Assembly (NCBI GenBank): GCA_009702305.1
Contig: WLIH01000220.1
Span: forward strand, 1 to 5,526
Direction of reading: 5' to 3'
From: Actinomycetota bacterium
Lineage (GTDB): Bacteria > Actinomycetota > Actinomycetes > Propionibacteriales > Nocardioidaceae
DNA length: 5,526 nt
The position numbers and the translations under genes were made by a program. The notes under the pieces were generated by a model. The model saw nothing but the letters and a program-made list of their open reading frames with translations, was not told where the DNA came from and made no database searches. The stretch's first letter is position 1. Each line of letters starts with the position of its first letter. Shown piece after piece: positions 5,456 through 5,526 of the stretch.

Positions 5456-5526
5456 GGGGGGAGGTCAGGGTCCTTTGCGATGAGGGCCGGTGGCCCCCGC
5501 ATCGTAGCGTCAACGCCAACCTCTCA
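5400..5526 (-). promoter_or_regulatory. Leader and probable promoter region of the CNNM operon
   Basis: This gene-free stretch at the right edge should carry the promoter of the CNNM pair. The best -10 candidate on the minus strand is TACGAT at 5501-5506, about 100 nt before the ATG; the matching -35 would fall at or beyond the window edge, so it cannot be confirmed. A TTGACG lies directly upstream of it, too close to serve as its -35, and no -10 is seen at the right distance for that TTGACG itself. The leader of about 90 nt also holds a short inverted repeat (gggcc/ggccc, 5484-5496). I recognise no known riboswitch class. Confidence 0.3.
5407..5414 (-). promoter_or_regulatory. Shine-Dalgarno site of the first CNNM gene
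   Basis: On the minus strand this reads GGGGGGAG, 7 nt before the ATG at 5399. It supports this ATG and the start of the two-gene CNNM operon. Confidence 0.75.

Noticed and set aside
3930..5483. Very long plus-strand open frame (517 codons), and similar long plus-strand frames at 80-1084, 1400-2425 and 2944-4254
   Set aside because: They are antisense to well-identified minus-strand genes. Their products are low-complexity Arg/Asp/Gly/Val/His-rich chains with no family motifs, as expected for the mirror frame of high-GC coding DNA.
5484..5496. Short inverted repeat gggcc-ggt-ggccc in the CNNM leader
   Set aside because: A 5-bp GC-only stem with a 3-nt loop is common by chance in DNA of this composition, with no U-tract and no known operator resemblance.
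1..5526. Novel defence, mobile or phage-type system
   Set aside because: All seven genes belong to conserved core families in a known actinobacterial order. There are no transposase, integrase, direct-repeat array, tRNA or composition break, so nothing supports an accessory island.

Overview
The window comes from a high-GC actinobacterium. Codon third positions are strongly G/C, and the gene order pgsA-like / DUF881 / small basic protein / DUF881 / gcvH matches the well-known mycobacterial block Rv1822-Rv1826. The proteins look like those of Nocardioides or a related Propionibacteriales genus, but this assignment is inferred from protein flavour and not tested.

Every convincing gene lies on the minus strand, so transcription runs from the right edge to the left. 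In that order: (1) a leader of about 127 bp (5400-5526) with a weak -10 candidate and a possible 19-codon leader ORF; (2) two tandem CNNM/CorC-type (UPF0053) membrane proteins with CBS domains, 3972-5399 and 2908-3975, overlapping by ATGA; (3) a 76-bp gap (2832-2907) holding a -10-like TAAGGT inside the loop of a perfect 6-bp inverted repeat; (4) a CDP-alcohol phosphatidyltransferase, 2229-2831; (5) a DUF881 protein, 1343-2236; (6) a DUF1290 small basic membrane protein, 1014-1346; (7) a second DUF881 protein, 224-1021; (8) after 51 bp, the first 57 codons of the glycine cleavage H protein, running off the left edge.

The four genes from pgsA to the second DUF881 all overlap by 4 or 8 nt and almost certainly form one translationally coupled operon. 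The two DUF881 proteins each have a cytoplasmic tail, one membrane span, a coiled coil and an extracytoplasmic domain. With the polytopic small basic protein between them, they look like the parts of one membrane complex of unknown role, made alongside a phospholipid-synthesis enzyme. The CNNM pair is probably a divalent cation (Mg2+/Co2+) transporter or sensor made of one full-length and one shortened subunit. gcvH has its own strong ribosome binding site and belongs functionally to glycine catabolism.

I see no RNA genes, mobile elements, CRISPR or signs of transfer. The region is conserved core genome. Its most interesting content is the uncharacterised DUF881-DUF1290-DUF881 module.
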